Shown here: positions 1 to 10,700 of the stretch, piece by piece
How the letters are laid out: each line of letters begins with the position of its first letter
How positions within the stretch are numbered: the first letter of the stretch is position 1
Source of the DNA: Methanobacteriota archaeon
GTDB taxonomy: Archaea > Thermoplasmatota > Thermoplasmata > Methanomassiliicoccales > Methanomethylophilaceae
DNA: 64,000 nt
Direction of reading: 5' to 3'
Assembly: GCA_023402275.1 (NCBI GenBank)
Contig: JAEXCH010000002.1
Coordinates: 1-64,000 of the forward strand
The notes under the pieces: generated by a model
Database searches by the model: none
What the model was told of the DNA's origin: nothing
Seen by the model: the letters and a program-made list of their open reading frames with translations, nothing else
Translations under genes and position numbers: made by a program

Positions 1-367
1 TCTCTATTGCTTCGGGCTGAGTCCCTATGAGTGCTACCCCGAGTCTGTCAAGCTCTCCGCTTTCAGCGAGTTCGGAGCATATGTTCAGAGCGGTCTGTCC
101 CCCCATACCTGAGAGTATACCATCCACTCCTTCCTTCTCGATTATCTTTGCGACGACCGATGCCTTTAGCGGTTCGATGTAAACACTGTCGGCTGTCTCT
201 GAATCCGTTTGTATGGTAGCTGGATTGGAGTTCACCAGAACAGTGGTGTATCCCTCTTCCTTCAGTGAGCGGCAGGCCTGTGTTCCGGAGAAATCGAATT
301 CTGCTGCCTGTCCGATCACTATCGGACCGGAACCTATCACCATCAGTTTCTTGTATTCCTTCTTCAC
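1..367 (-). CDS. carB: Carbamoyl-phosphate synthase large subunit, N-terminal part (cut by window edge)
   Basis: The large subunit makes carbamoyl phosphate from bicarbonate, ATP and the ammonia released by CarA, for pyrimidines and arginine. Only about 122 N-terminal codons are present; the gene runs off the left edge. The start is GTG (positions 367-365), overlapping the carA TGA as GTGA, which indicates translational coupling. The N terminus reads VKKEYKKLMVIGSGPIVIGQ, the usual pre-ATP-grasp start of CarB, followed by a typical EFDFSGTQACRSLKEEGY segment. Family assignment is clear; the rest of the protein cannot be judged. Confidence 0.95.
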   Translation of the reverse strand, partial: MKKEYKKLMVIGSGPIVIGQAAEFDFSGTQACRSLKEEGYTTVLVNSNPATIQTDSETADSVYIEPLKASVVAKIIEKEGVDGILSGMGGQTALNICSELAESGELDRLGVALIGTQPEAIE

Positions 368-1449
368 AGGTGTCCCTCCTTTGCCACTTTAGCGAACTTA
401 TCGAAAAGGAACGATGTATCCCACGGTCCGGGGGATGCCTCCGGATGATATTGCGACGTGAATATCGGAAGGTCCCTGTGTCTAAGACCTTCGACCGTCC
501 CGTCATTCACATTGGTCTGGTCCACGATCAGGTCCTTTCCCTCAAGACTGTTCTCATCGACCGCGAACCCGTGGTTCTGTGATGTTATGAACACTCTGTT
601 GTTGTACTTCACCGGTTGATTGCTTCCGTGATGTCCGAATTTCATTTTGTATGTTGATCCGCCCATGGCGAGACCTACGATCTGGCTTCCGAAGCATATA
701 CCGAACAGGGGCATCTGTGTAGACAGGTCGTTGACCGTTCTTGCCGTTGTTCTAAGTATGTCCGGATGCGATGGGTCACCTGGTCCATTGGATAGAAGAA
801 CCCCCTTTACCTTGTGATCAACGATTATGTCTGCGGGCGTATCATAAGGGAACACCGTGACATTGAATCTTTGGGATAGGTCCCTCATAATGCCGCTCTT
901 CCCTCCGCAGTCCAGCAGACCGACGCACAACTCCTTCCCGAAGTTGTGTCTCTCGATGCACTCACATGTCACTTCCGCTACAAGATTGCTCTCTGAGGGT
1001 GCAGGCATACGCTGAAGTTCTTTGATAAGGTCCTCTACACCTTCCTTGTCCTCTGTGATGGCTCCTTTCAGCGTACCTTTAGTCCTTATCTTTATGACAA
1101 GATCCCTTGTGTCGATACCTGATATACCGGGGACCTTGTTGAATTTCAGGAAATCATCGATGGTGCGTCCGCCGTACATCGGGGACGGTTCCTTACAGTA
1201 CTCACGTACAACAAGGCCCCTAGTGTGTATCTTCTCTGACTGGTAGAACTCGTCGTTGACACCGTAATTCCCTATGAGCGGATATGTCATAACAAGGATC
1301 TGTCCTCTGAATGAGGGATCGGTAAGACTTTCCTGATAACCTGACATCCCTGTAGAGAAAACGACCTCGCCGACAGTGGATGAGCGATATCCGAAGGGCT
1401 CACCTTCGAAAACACTTCCATCCTCGAGGACCAAATAACTTTTCGCCAT
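364..1449 (-). CDS. carA: Carbamoyl-phosphate synthase small (glutaminase) subunit
   Basis: CarA hydrolyses glutamine and channels ammonia to CarB. The 361 residues match the usual family length. An N-terminal CPSase small-chain domain (about 1-150) is followed by a class I glutamine amidotransferase domain. The nucleophile Cys252 is in GICFGSQ and the His335/Glu337 pair is in QYHPEASPGP. It is first in the carA-carB operon; the stop overlaps the carB GTG. A TATA-like box at 1476-1485 lies about 30 bp upstream of the ATG, so the leader must be very short. Confidence 0.96.
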   Translation of the reverse strand: MAKSYLVLEDGSVFEGEPFGYRSSTVGEVVFSTGMSGYQESLTDPSFRGQILVMTYPLIGNYGVNDEFYQSEKIHTRGLVVREYCKEPSPMYGGRTIDDFLKFNKVPGISGIDTRDLVIKIRTKGTLKGAITEDKEGVEDLIKELQRMPAPSESNLVAEVTCECIERHNFGKELCVGLLDCGGKSGIMRDLSQRFNVTVFPYDTPADIIVDHKVKGVLLSNGPGDPSHPDILRTTARTVNDLSTQMPLFGICFGSQIVGLAMGGSTYKMKFGHHGSNQPVKYNNRVFITSQNHGFAVDENSLEGKDLIVDQTNVNDGTVEGLRHRDLPIFTSQYHPEASPGPWDTSFLFDKFAKVAKEGHL

Positions 1450-1475
1450 CGAGAATCAATCAGAGCTAAGGACTG

Positions 1476-1485
1476 TATTTAATAT
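1476..1485 (-). promoter_or_regulatory. TATA box of carA
   Basis: On the minus strand the sequence reads ATATTAAATA, centred about 31 bp upstream of the carA ATG. At the usual archaeal spacing of about 25 bp, transcription would start some 6 nt before the start codon. Inferred from position and composition only. Confidence 0.5.
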
Positions 1486-1590
1486 CTTGGGAACGACCAT
1501 AACAGCCTGACTCCTTGGTTGTCCAATACCAGACAAACCATCTTACATCGAACGAAATAGGGTTAAATCGATAGCCCTTACGGGAGAACA

Positions 1591-2619
1591 ATGCGGATCT
1601 TGGATAAAGACCTTCGGACAGGGAATGTCAAGGTCATGTTGGAAACCGACGAGGATGTCTGGCACCTATACAATATACTTGAGATCGGAGATCTAGTAAC
1701 AGCATCAACCACTCGAAGGGAGGAGAAATCCGCAGATAAGCTCAGAGCTGAGAGATCCGAGAAGAAAAGGATGACATTGGGCATAAGGGTGGAGAAGATA
1801 GAGTTCTCGGAAGAGGATGTGAGACTTCGTGTTTTGGGTACTATCGAGACGGGCCCGCAGGACATCGGTCAACACCATACACTGATATTCGAGATCGGAG
1901 AGAACCTCACTATAACGAAACCGAAATGGAGGAACTCCCAACTAGACAGGTTGGACAGGGCGGTAAAGGAATCCCGGGCTCCCAAGATATTGTTCGTCTC
2001 ACTGGATCAGGATGATGCCACCATTGCGGTCATGAGGCAATTCGGATTGAAGGAAGTGGCCACAATAAGATCCATGAGATCCGGAAAACAATATAGTGAT
2101 GGGTCGAAGACAGACAACTATCATGAGGAGATAGCATCGAAGATCTCCGGCATAACATCCGAGAATATGCCCCTTGTTCTGCTGGGTCCGGGGTTCGAGA
2201 AGGAGTCGCTTGCCGAATATCTTAAGAGCAAAGGGTTCAAAGGAATACACATACACCATACCGGACAATCTGGAATGGCAGGGGTCAACGAACTCATCAA
2301 GATGGGCATGGGAGCCAGCATACTCAGGGAATCCTCGGTAGGCATAGAGATGGAGGCCATAGAGAGACTTATGGCGGAGATAGGTAAGAATGGACTGGCA
2401 ACATATGGTCCCAACGAGGTGGCCAGTGCTGCGAATGCGGGTGCTGTAGAGACCTTACTGATCCTTGACTCCAAAATAAGGGAACAGGATCTGGATGATC
2501 TCATCAGGACCGTGGAATCACAACAGGGCAATGTGATAATAGTGTCCGGTCAACATGATGCAGGCAGAGAGCTCTCGGCCCTCGGGGGAATGGGAGCTAT
2601 ATTGAGATATATACAGTAA
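1591..2619 (+). CDS. pelA: Pelota/Dom34 mRNA surveillance protein
   Basis: Archaeal Pelota enters the A site of stalled ribosomes and, with the ABCE1 ATPase, splits them. The protein is 342 residues, normal for archaea. It begins MRILDKDLRTGNVKVMLETD, with the EDVWHLYNIL segment typical of the Sm-like N-terminal domain, followed by the eRF1-like central and C-terminal domains. A GGGAG ribosome binding site sits 4-5 nt before the ATG. It is transcribed divergently from carA. Stop is TAA. Confidence 0.95.
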   Translation: MRILDKDLRTGNVKVMLETDEDVWHLYNILEIGDLVTASTTRREEKSADKLRAERSEKKRMTLGIRVEKIEFSEEDVRLRVLGTIETGPQDIGQHHTLIFEIGENLTITKPKWRNSQLDRLDRAVKESRAPKILFVSLDQDDATIAVMRQFGLKEVATIRSMRSGKQYSDGSKTDNYHEEIASKISGITSENMPLVLLGPGFEKESLAEYLKSKGFKGIHIHHTGQSGMAGVNELIKMGMGASILRESSVGIEMEAIERLMAEIGKNGLATYGPNEVASAANAGAVETLLILDSKIREQDLDDLIRTVESQQGNVIIVSGQHDAGRELSALGGMGAILRYIQ

Positions 2620-2674
2620 ATAGACTGATTTATCATTGAAAAATAAAGGCAAGATCAAAACGTTATTGGAAAAC

Positions 2675-2687
2675 CTTTAATTATTAG
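2675..2687 (+). promoter_or_regulatory. TATA box of homocitrate synthase gene
   Basis: The AT-rich stretch CTTTAATTATTAG is preceded by a purine/pyrimidine BRE-like AACC. It predicts a start site near 2706 and a leader of about 60 nt containing the GGGGG ribosome binding site at 2756-2760. Confidence 0.4.
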
Positions 2688-2767
2688 CCTTCCCTAACTG
2701 TGCTAATCAGTAACCAGCCAACCAGCCGATGTTTTCTGACCGAATGGTCAACAATGGGGGAATTGAT

Positions 2768-3952
2768 ATGAAAACAGTAAACGAGGTTAACAACATATTG
2801 AAAAAATACGACGTCTGTACCTGTGACACAACCCTCAGGGATGGTGAGCAGACAGCAGGAATCGTATTTTCTAACATTGAAAAATACAGGATAGCCCAGC
2901 TCCTTGATGATGCTGGCGTCCAACAGATAGAAGCAGGCATACCTACCATGGGTGCCGATGAGAAGAGGGCAGTGAAACACATTGCACACATGAAGCTTGA
3001 TGCTTCCGTATTAGGATGGAACAGAGCTAACATAGATGACATAAACACAAGCATAGATTGTGACGTGGATTCTGTGGCCATATCTATGTCCTCTTCCGAT
3101 ATCCACATCGAACATAAACTCAAGAAGAGCAGGGAGTGGGTATTGGAACAGATATCAGAGAGTGTCCAATATGCCAAGGACCATGGGCTTTACATCTCAT
3201 GCAACGCAGAGGATGCATCCCGTGCAGATATGGATTTTCTGATCGAATTTGCAAAGACCGCAAAGGAATCCGGGGCAGACCGCCTCAGATATTGTGATAC
3301 GATAGGAAGGGAAGACCCATTCAACTGCAGAACTAGGGTCCAGAGGATCATTGATGAGGTAGGTATCGAGATAGAGATGCACACCCACAATGATTTTGGA
3401 ATGGCCACTGCGAACTGCGTAGCGGGTATCATGGCAGGTGCCAGATTCATCAGTACGACTGTAATGGGGATCGGAGAGAGGGCGGGCAATGCTCCTCTTG
3501 AAGAGGTCATAATGACGTGCAAACACCTTCTAGACAAGAGCACAGGTATCGAAACGACGAAACTCAGGCCTCTGGCAGAGTTCGTATCAGTCGCTTCCGG
3601 AAGACCGATATGCATATCCAAACCATTCCTCGGCGACAATTGTTTCGCACATGAGGCAGGGATCCATGCGGACGGGATAATAAAGGATGCCAAGAACTAC
3701 GAGCCGTATGAGCCTGAAGAGGTCGGTCTTGAAAGAAAGATCGTTATAGGCAAACACTCCGGAAGGAATACTATCGTCACGGACCTTGCTAACAGGGGCA
3801 TCGAACTGTCTGAACAAGAGGCGATCGACCTTCTAGAAAGAGTAAGGAAGAGTGCGGTGAAGCTCCACAGAAGCATATCATCGGACGAGTTATACACAAT
3901 GTACGCGGACATGCAGGCCGGCGAAGATCCCTTCGACGACGAGAGCTGTTAA
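2768..3952 (+). CDS. aksA: Homocitrate synthase family protein (AksA/NifV type)
   Basis: This LeuA/NifV-family enzyme condenses acetyl-CoA with a 2-oxoacid. In methanogens the AksA member starts the 2-oxosuberate branch that supplies the side chain of coenzyme B, so that is the likeliest role. Of the 394 residues, the N-terminal HMGL-like TIM barrel carries CDTTLRDGEQTAG, the EAGIP motif, HTHNDFGMATAN (metal ligands) and GIGERAGNAPLEEV, matching NifV/AksA more than LeuA. No long C-terminal LeuA regulatory domain is present. I chose the ATG at 2768 because a GGGGG ribosome binding site lies 7 nt upstream; an in-frame ATG at 2729 lacks one. An isopropylmalate or citramalate synthase role is less likely. 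Confidence 0.85.
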   Translation: MKTVNEVNNILKKYDVCTCDTTLRDGEQTAGIVFSNIEKYRIAQLLDDAGVQQIEAGIPTMGADEKRAVKHIAHMKLDASVLGWNRANIDDINTSIDCDVDSVAISMSSSDIHIEHKLKKSREWVLEQISESVQYAKDHGLYISCNAEDASRADMDFLIEFAKTAKESGADRLRYCDTIGREDPFNCRTRVQRIIDEVGIEIEMHTHNDFGMATANCVAGIMAGARFISTTVMGIGERAGNAPLEEVIMTCKHLLDKSTGIETTKLRPLAEFVSVASGRPICISKPFLGDNCFAHEAGIHADGIIKDAKNYEPYEPEEVGLERKIVIGKHSGRNTIVTDLANRGIELSEQEAIDLLERVRKSAVKLHRSISSDELYTMYADMQAGEDPFDDESC

Positions 3953-3960
3953 ACCTTTTT

Positions 3961-5691
3961 TCATTCTATTCCTGCTCTGTGCCTATAGGCATAGATCAAC
4001 AATATTATGGCAATGCCTCCAAGCATTGCCAAAATGTGTTCCATGAGTCCGACATTGTTCGGAACAAGGATCAGGATAAGGAAAGCGATTATGAACACAA
4101 GTGACCAGTTGTTTATCCTTACGAATGCCTTATAGAATCTTATGGACCTGCGTTGAAGATTACCTTCTCCTTTAGCTTCAGCTTTTCTTTCTGCATCGAT
4201 CAATACCTTCTCTACGAATTTTAGATTCTTGATCATATTGTACAAAGGTATGGCTATTGCAACGAAGTTGATTATCAATATTATGGTGTAACATGTGCTA
4301 TAGGAAAGAGCGGGCATGTTGTTGTGAATGAAACTGGTCATGTCCGAAGTGAACAGGACGAATATGATCTCGATAATGAACACGAACAGTATGTCGACAT
4401 AAGCGAAAGTTGCCCTCTCCTTGAGTCTGGATACCGTTGATTTAGAGGAGAATGACATCTTTGAATAGTGATCATTTCTGATGCATTCAGCCTTTTTCAC
4501 TGCATTGATAACAGGTTTCGGAGAGTGATCATAAACATAATCACATATCCTACCCGAATTATTGGATATCAACGGCAATGCTATCATGGATACAAGCGCC
4601 GCTCCAATGACCGAAGTGTAGAATGCTTCCGATACCACTCCGGCATCCAACCCAGCTTTCGCTATGATGAAGGCGAATTCGCCCATTGCGACCAGACTCA
4701 CAGAGGACATGAACCCTATACGCATAGGTTTGTTCCCAACGAAATAAGCTAGGAACACACTTCCTGCTTTTAGGACAGCGTAAACGCCGAATATCAGCAG
4801 TATAAGCAATATATTGTCAACAATGTCCCGCGGAGCTATCTCTAACCCAACGGAAATGAAGAACATTGCCATGAAGATGTCTTTCATCGGTGTAACATCA
4901 TGTTCAATAGTACTCCGTGAATTCGCCTGAGAGACGACCACCCCCATAAGGAATGCTCCAATAGCCATCGACATACCTATCCATACTGACATCAGGGCCA
5001 TTGCAAAACACATACCCAGAGATGTTATCAGAAGTATCTCATCAGGCATCTTGGATGCGATCCAATCCAATGCACGTGGAACGAACATTATTCCGATGGA
5101 TACCGCGGCCACCATGAACACAAGGATTATCAACAGCATCCAAATGATCGAGTCCAATTCCATAGCGCTTCCTACGAGCATAGGGGACATCATGGACAGG
5201 ATCAACACCTGTGCCACATCTTCGACCACAGTGATCAGGATTATAGTTTCAACATCCTCCTTGGATAATTTCCCTTGATCCCTGAGTACAGCGGTCACAA
5301 CAGCCGTACTGGAACCAGATATGATGGCACCAAAAAGAATGGATTGTACCGTTTCCCAACCCATTAACATGCCGAACATGTATCCTCCGACTATCATCAG
5401 AGGCAGCTGTATCAGAGCGACCATTATCGCGAATGCACCGGATTTTCTCAGCTTCTTGAGATTGAGTTCCATTCCGATGCAGAACATAAGAAGAACGAGA
5501 CCCATTGATGAAAGAATACTGACGATTGTCTCTGTATCCTCTGATTCACCGATCCAATAATTCGCAAGGATTATTCCGGCAGCCAGATAACCGATTATTG
5601 GAGGCATCTTAAGTCTCTTGAACACAACAGAACATATCCCTGCAACGAGCAGTAGGAAAGTCATGTTCAAAAGAAATGTTGCCTCTTCCAA
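3961..5691 (-). CDS. CPA2-family cation:proton antiporter
   Basis: This membrane protein of 576 residues exchanges Na+ or K+ for protons. The N-terminal about 390 residues form a typical Na+/H+ exchanger domain of 12 or so hydrophobic segments, with the family features PPIIGYLAAGI near residue 30 and SGSSTAVVTAVLRDQGKLS near residue 130. Unlike KefB/KefC it has no TrkA-N nucleotide-binding domain. It instead has a C-terminal extension (from about 420) with four further membrane helices separated by a basic loop. Ion specificity cannot be read from the sequence. It converges on the homocitrate synthase gene 8 bp away. Confidence 0.88.
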   Translation of the reverse strand: MEEATFLLNMTFLLLVAGICSVVFKRLKMPPIIGYLAAGIILANYWIGESEDTETIVSILSSMGLVLLMFCIGMELNLKKLRKSGAFAIMVALIQLPLMIVGGYMFGMLMGWETVQSILFGAIISGSSTAVVTAVLRDQGKLSKEDVETIILITVVEDVAQVLILSMMSPMLVGSAMELDSIIWMLLIILVFMVAAVSIGIMFVPRALDWIASKMPDEILLITSLGMCFAMALMSVWIGMSMAIGAFLMGVVVSQANSRSTIEHDVTPMKDIFMAMFFISVGLEIAPRDIVDNILLILLIFGVYAVLKAGSVFLAYFVGNKPMRIGFMSSVSLVAMGEFAFIIAKAGLDAGVVSEAFYTSVIGAALVSMIALPLISNNSGRICDYVYDHSPKPVINAVKKAECIRNDHYSKMSFSSKSTVSRLKERATFAYVDILFVFIIEIIFVLFTSDMTSFIHNNMPALSYSTCYTIILIINFVAIAIPLYNMIKNLKFVEKVLIDAERKAEAKGEGNLQRRSIRFYKAFVRINNWSLVFIIAFLILILVPNNVGLMEHILAMLGGIAIILLIYAYRHRAGIE

Positions 5692-5750
5692 TAATACACC
5701 GATTATCAGTATGTCGTTATAAGTAAAAAGAATTTGTGAATACTACCTGA

Positions 5751-7550
5751 TTACTCAGGCTCTTTGGGGGCGGCCACTTTCTTCCTTTGACGACCTCCGG
5801 TCTTCTTTAATTTGCCTTGATCGAGTGCCCATTGGAACCCTCCGATCTCTGCAGGCGTTATCAGTACACGGTCATTCTTGGCATATTTGTTCGAGGTCAC
5901 CCAATTTGTGAATGGGGCCAGGACCTTATACTCATCAGCATCCATCACGATCTCCTTGGTGTTCGGTCTGCCTCGCATTTGAGAATAAGTGCCGTTGAAC
6001 ATCCTTACGTGTCTATCCTTGACCTCGAGGACCTTCGTACATACCGTGTCGAGGAAATACCTATCATGGGTTATTGTGAGTATTGTCCCATCATACTCGT
6101 TCAAGGCCTCTTCCACAGCATGTCTTGCAGGTATGTCAAGATAATTGGTGGGCTCATCCAGCACAAGGACGTTTGTCTCTTCCAAGAGAAGTATGCATAA
6201 TGCCACTCTCGCCCTTTGTCCTCCGGACAGTGTCTTTATGGGTCTGTCAACATCCTCTCCGGTAAGAAGCATCCTTGCCAATATTGCCCTGGCGTCCCCT
6301 CTTCTTTCCTTACCAATGACCTGCAGGATCTGTTCCTCTGCCGTAAGGTTGGGGTCTAGACCCTCATGGTTTTGAGAATAGTATCCGATCTTTGCTCCCG
6401 GAGCAACCCACAATTCACCTTTGCTGGGTATCTTCTCCAACAGAGCTTTGATCAATGTTGATTTCCCTTCTCCGTTGGATCCGAATATACCTATCTTGTC
6501 ACCCTTTTGGATGTCCAATTCAACATCCTCTAGTATGGTCCTTCCCCCAAGTTCGACCGACAATCCCTTGCATGTAATGACATTCTTACCTGATTTATGA
6601 GCCGATTGTATCCTTACTGTTATCTCCTTGTTCTCCTCGGGTTTCTCCTTCTCCTCGAGTTTAGATATCAGTTTCTCTCTTGTTTTGTGGGTTGTCAGAT
6701 ACCATTGGTCCTTGTGAAGTTGATCGGCGATCTCCTCCTGTCTCTTCTTGTTGTTGACATACTTCTTGTACTCTTTCTCCATCCTATCGAGATCGAGCAT
6801 TTTCTTGTTTATGAAATCAGTATAGTTTCCTTTGTACTCTCTTGTCTTTCCGTTTGATATCTCGGTCATCCTTGTTGCTATCTTATCAAGGAAATAACGG
6901 TCATGACTGATGACCAGCAAGGAACAGTGCGACTTCAAAAGATAATCCTCCAACCATTCCACGGTCTCCACGTCAAGATGGGAAGTTGGTTCATCCATGA
7001 CCAAAATATCGCAGTCATCTGCTTGTACCAATATCCTGGACAGCATCACTTTGGTCCTCTCACCTCCGGACAATGAATCCATGGTCCTGTCCATTATATC
7101 CTCGGATAACCCGACCTTCTTGAGAGAACGGATGAGTTTCCCCTCATCCTTGTTATCAGAACTTTTCATATCCCTTTCAAGATCTGAGTATTCCGATGCT
7201 AGGGCATTCCAGTCAACATCCCCCCCGGATGCCATCTGTTCCTCTATCTCAAGCATCCTTCTCCTGATGTTCTCGACATGACCATATGGTCTTCCCAGAA
7301 CATCCCTGACAGTATATTCCGAGGATGCTTCGGGAAACTGTTCCAGATATCCTATCTCATTGGTGTATCTTATCAGTTCCCCTGTATCACATTTGATCTC
7401 ACCCAAAAGGATCTTCAGGAATGTGCTCTTGCCCGCACCATTGATGCCTATTAGGCCTATGCTGTCACCTTCATTGATCTGAAGGTTAGCATCGGTCAAG
7501 ACCTTGACAGGTCCGAATGATTTGGTGATCGCCTGTGCTTTCAAAAGCAT
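5751..7550 (-). CDS. ABC-F family ATPase (duplicated ATP-binding cassette)
   Basis: A soluble twin-cassette ATPase of about 599 residues with no membrane segment, so not a transporter. Family members act on ribosomes (translation factors or antibiotic protection). Cassette 1 has GINGAGKST and LSGGERTKVMLSRIL; cassette 2 has GSNGEGKST and LSGGQRARVALCILL. Both have DEPTSHLD or DEPTNYLD Walker B/D-loop motifs, and a charged linker (about 235-320) lies between them, as in ABC-F proteins. The C-terminal tail is lysine-rich. I take the ATG at 7550 (MLLKAQAITKSFG) rather than one at 7598, because a TATA box at 7571-7582 lies between them and places the transcript start at about 7551. Whether it protects against an antibiotic is unknown. 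Confidence 0.88.
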   Translation of the reverse strand: MLLKAQAITKSFGPVKVLTDANLQINEGDSIGLIGINGAGKSTFLKILLGEIKCDTGELIRYTNEIGYLEQFPEASSEYTVRDVLGRPYGHVENIRRRMLEIEEQMASGGDVDWNALASEYSDLERDMKSSDNKDEGKLIRSLKKVGLSEDIMDRTMDSLSGGERTKVMLSRILVQADDCDILVMDEPTSHLDVETVEWLEDYLLKSHCSLLVISHDRYFLDKIATRMTEISNGKTREYKGNYTDFINKKMLDLDRMEKEYKKYVNNKKRQEEIADQLHKDQWYLTTHKTREKLISKLEEKEKPEENKEITVRIQSAHKSGKNVITCKGLSVELGGRTILEDVELDIQKGDKIGIFGSNGEGKSTLIKALLEKIPSKGELWVAPGAKIGYYSQNHEGLDPNLTAEEQILQVIGKERRGDARAILARMLLTGEDVDRPIKTLSGGQRARVALCILLLEETNVLVLDEPTNYLDIPARHAVEEALNEYDGTILTITHDRYFLDTVCTKVLEVKDRHVRMFNGTYSQMRGRPNTKEIVMDADEYKVLAPFTNWVTSNKYAKNDRVLITPAEIGGFQWALDQGKLKKTGGRQRKKVAAPKEPE

Positions 7551-7570
7551 ATGCCCATACAATGCATCAA

Positions 7571-7582
7571 CATATTTTATTG
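7571..7582 (-). promoter_or_regulatory. TATA box of the ABC-F gene
   Basis: On the minus strand CAATAAAATATG is centred about 26 bp before the chosen ATG at 7550, predicting a leaderless transcript. It lies just outside the boundary (7590) of the inverted repeat shared by the two surface-protein genes. Confidence 0.5.
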
Positions 7583-7589
7583 ATACTTC

Positions 7590-7700
7590 AAAGTTCAAAA
7601 ATTAAAAGGAAGATTAAGACGGGGATTCCTCCCCTGTTTGTTTCTGTTCTTAAGGATGATTCCTTTCTACCTTACCAGATCAGGACCTGAGCAGTCTTAT
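7590..7700 (-). repeat. Inverted repeat, left copy: shared 3' end and 3'UTR of the surface-protein genes
   Basis: These 111 bp match 16885-16995 in inverted orientation with two mismatches by my alignment. The repeat spans the last coding codons (IRLLRS), the stop and the whole 3'UTR, and ends abruptly at AACTTT next to the ABC-F promoter. The two mismatches both fall in one hairpin loop. Confidence 0.9.
7604..7669 (-). terminator. Structured 3'UTR with GNRA hairpin and T-rich terminator of surface protein 1
   Basis: Read on the minus strand: hairpin AAGGA-ATCA-TCCTT, then an outer stem TTAAGA/TCTTAA (7648-7653 with 7614-7619) enclosing GGGGA-GGAA-TCCCC (stem arms 7630-7634 and 7621-7625). 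This is followed by a run ending in AATTTTTG. The tetraloop GGAA is of GNRA type. The second copy of this UTR has GAGA in the same loop, so the stem and the GNRA class are kept while the loop bases differ. T-rich tracts terminate archaeal transcription; the hairpins may add stability or bind a factor. Confidence 0.6.
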
Positions 7701-10700
7701 AGCAACTATTATTGCTATTATACCGATGATGACCACTATAACGACCAGAAGGATCTCGATGAGAGTCCATCCGGATGTGTCGGTGGGGCCAGCAACGTGT
7801 ACTCCGGTTGCCTTGAACACGATGTTACTGTCAATTGTGACATTATCTCCAGCCTTGTAGCTGTTTCCGTTCAAGGTAAGTGTCGGAGTTCCTGCGTATC
7901 CCTCTGCAACGAAGACGTTGACCGATATGACATCTCCGTAGTGGAGGATGACATCATCTGTGGTGTTCACGGTCTTTCCGTTGTATGTCCAAGTAACTCC
8001 GGGTGTGTACTCGAAGGTGACCTTGAACTCGCGGAAGGTGTACACCGCATATGCGGTTGTCCAGTTAGCAGTGCTGATGGTTGGTCCGGTGGCATACATG
8101 CTGTCGCCGTTGAGCTCGACCATGTTGTTCCAGTCTGATATTATGATGTCCTTGAAGACTCCATTTACCATAGGAAGAACATATGTTGCGTCAACTGTGT
8201 ATACTGTGCAGAGCTGAACTTCTCCGACCATGTACTTGGTGCTGTAGAATGTTCCGCCTGCTGTTACGTTGGCTGAGCTGCCGGTTGCTGTCAGAGCGAA
8301 GTCTCCGTAGGTGGTACAGATTGTACCGCTGCTAACGTTGATCTTACCCTCTATGACTGCAGGGTTGCTGTATGCTTTTGTTGCGATCTCAGGCATTGCA
8401 CCGACGGTGAATGTTGTGAGTGCAGCGAAGCTTGCTGTGCTCTTTACAGAGATCTTACCAGTAAGTTCCAGTTCATCTGCCTGTGCGGTACCGTTCACAA
8501 CGTTGAAGGTTCCTGCAACAGATACGACACCTTCAGTATCGCATGTGAGGTTACCTGCTGTTGTGTCGTTTCCGACATTGACAACTCCGCTTGACATTAC
8601 ATCAATGGCGCCAGTTGAAGCTATGTGAGCTCCACCTACACCGGTGATGTTCATTACGCCGTTGACCCTGACGGTTCCGTCGATGGTCAATGCGCTCTGA
8701 CAGTCATATGTTCCATTGACGATGAATGTTACATCCTCGTCGATGGTCAATGGGAAGTTGTTGTTGTTGAGTGACACACCCTCTTTCAGTGTTGCATCCT
8801 TATCAAGGGTTGCTGCCTGACGGAGCTTTATGGTCTGTCCGCTCTGTGATATGTCGAATGCGGTCCACAGATCTGTGTAGATGAACTTGTCGCCCTCGAG
8901 AAGTACATCGGATGCAGGTTCATTGACGGGCCTCGGGGGTTTCACATCATATATTGCCTGTCCGCTTACTACCTCATACCCTGCTCCGGTTCCCTTTGTC
9001 ACTGTTGTGCTTGCAGGTATGGATACCTTGGGTGAGTGCTTGCTGTCTCCGATGAGGAGATTCGCGTTCGTTGCGATGTTGATCTTTGTGTCCTGGTCAG
9101 CGACTGGACCGACGAGTGTTACGTCCTCCAATATTGTGACCGTTCCAATGATCGTTATATCGTTGCTCTGTGTAAGTGCGTTGTTGATTGTTGTGTAGTA
9201 GAATGTTGTGCTTGTGGGCCTTGTTTCACTGCCCTCATTCACGAAGTAGTATGCAGCGTTCATGTTCTGAACTGCGTTGAGCGGGTTGACCGGCCTTACC
9301 TGAGGTACTGTGCCGTAGGTCAACATACCGCTTCCCTCGAAGTCTATAGAGTATGCTGCATCGGAGGTGAACTGTCCACGGTTGGTTGTAGATGTGTATA
9401 CGAACTCTATGTCACCTTTTACAGTGAGAGTGTAGTCATCTGCACCAGCTGCGTAGTCCCTGAGGTAGAATGAGTCCATGATAGATTCAAGGGCTATGTT
9501 ACCTTCGCTGACAACTGCTGTGGATGCTCCTGTTCCCGTTATGTCATTTGTCGGCATGTTCGGGTTCGTTACGTCGCCCATGTAGAGGAGGTAGTTACCG
9601 CCGTTGTCGACGAAGAGAAGCAATGCTTTCTCGCCTGCGTTGTCGGTTGCTATCTTACCCTGTGTGGTTCCGGACTCATCTATGCTCAATGCTCCGCTCT
9701 CGTAGGTTGCTGCAAACAAGCAGTATGCGAGATCGGCGTAGTTGTAGATTATGTCGGTTCCGTCGTAGGTAAGGTTACCTGTTCCTGCAACTGCACCTGA
9801 AACACTGTTAGTTCCGATCGTGGATACATAATCGATACCTGCTCCGTCAACAGAGAATGTTGAGAAGTATGCCTGATTGTTGATCATACCGACGAGGGTG
9901 TAATCAGTGTTCAGTTTGACATTATCGAATGTAAATGCTACATCTGTTCCGTCAATTGCTGCTACTCCTGCGATTCCTGCTCCAGACTCAGGTATGAGAT
10001 ACAATTCGTATCCTGCAACTGTTGTGCCTGGTGTCTTGATCGTCACGGTTGTAGCTGTCTTCGGGACATTGTCTCCAACGATGAGCTTTGCGCCCTCTTC
10101 AACGACCATGTTGACGTCTGCCATTCCGAATGATGCTCCGCCTGTGTTGGCGACTCCCTCGGGGTATGCGACCTTCACTGTTCCGGATACCAATGTAACG
10201 ATCCTCTCGGACCTGTCAACGAATGGTATGTATGTTCCGAGATTGTCCTCGTCCTCTATGTAGGGGAGGTGGTTGTCTGCGGAACAAACCTCGTTGAACA
10301 CTGCGGCTGCGCCATCTACGACACTGAGTGCAAGACCGAATGTGTATGCGGACTCGAACACTGCATCTGCAGCCTTCATGGTTCCGGTGAACTGTGCAAG
10401 TGCACCATCTGCGGCATTGTTATACATGTCCGGTATCATGAATCCGACACCGGGAACGTTGAATGCCAACCACTCAGCAGCACTGTATGTGTTAGGCCTT
10501 ATTGCACCACCCATGAGCATACCTTTGGTGACCTCAATTGTTCCCTCTACGGGTTTATAGTCAGTTATGAATTCATCAGGAGTTGCTGCACTGGGGTTGA
10601 CCTTTGCTTCATCTCCGACCAAAATCATACCAAGGTATCCATCACCTTCGGGAGTCATTATCAGTGTGAACACTGCGTTCTTGACCCCATCGAGTTTGAC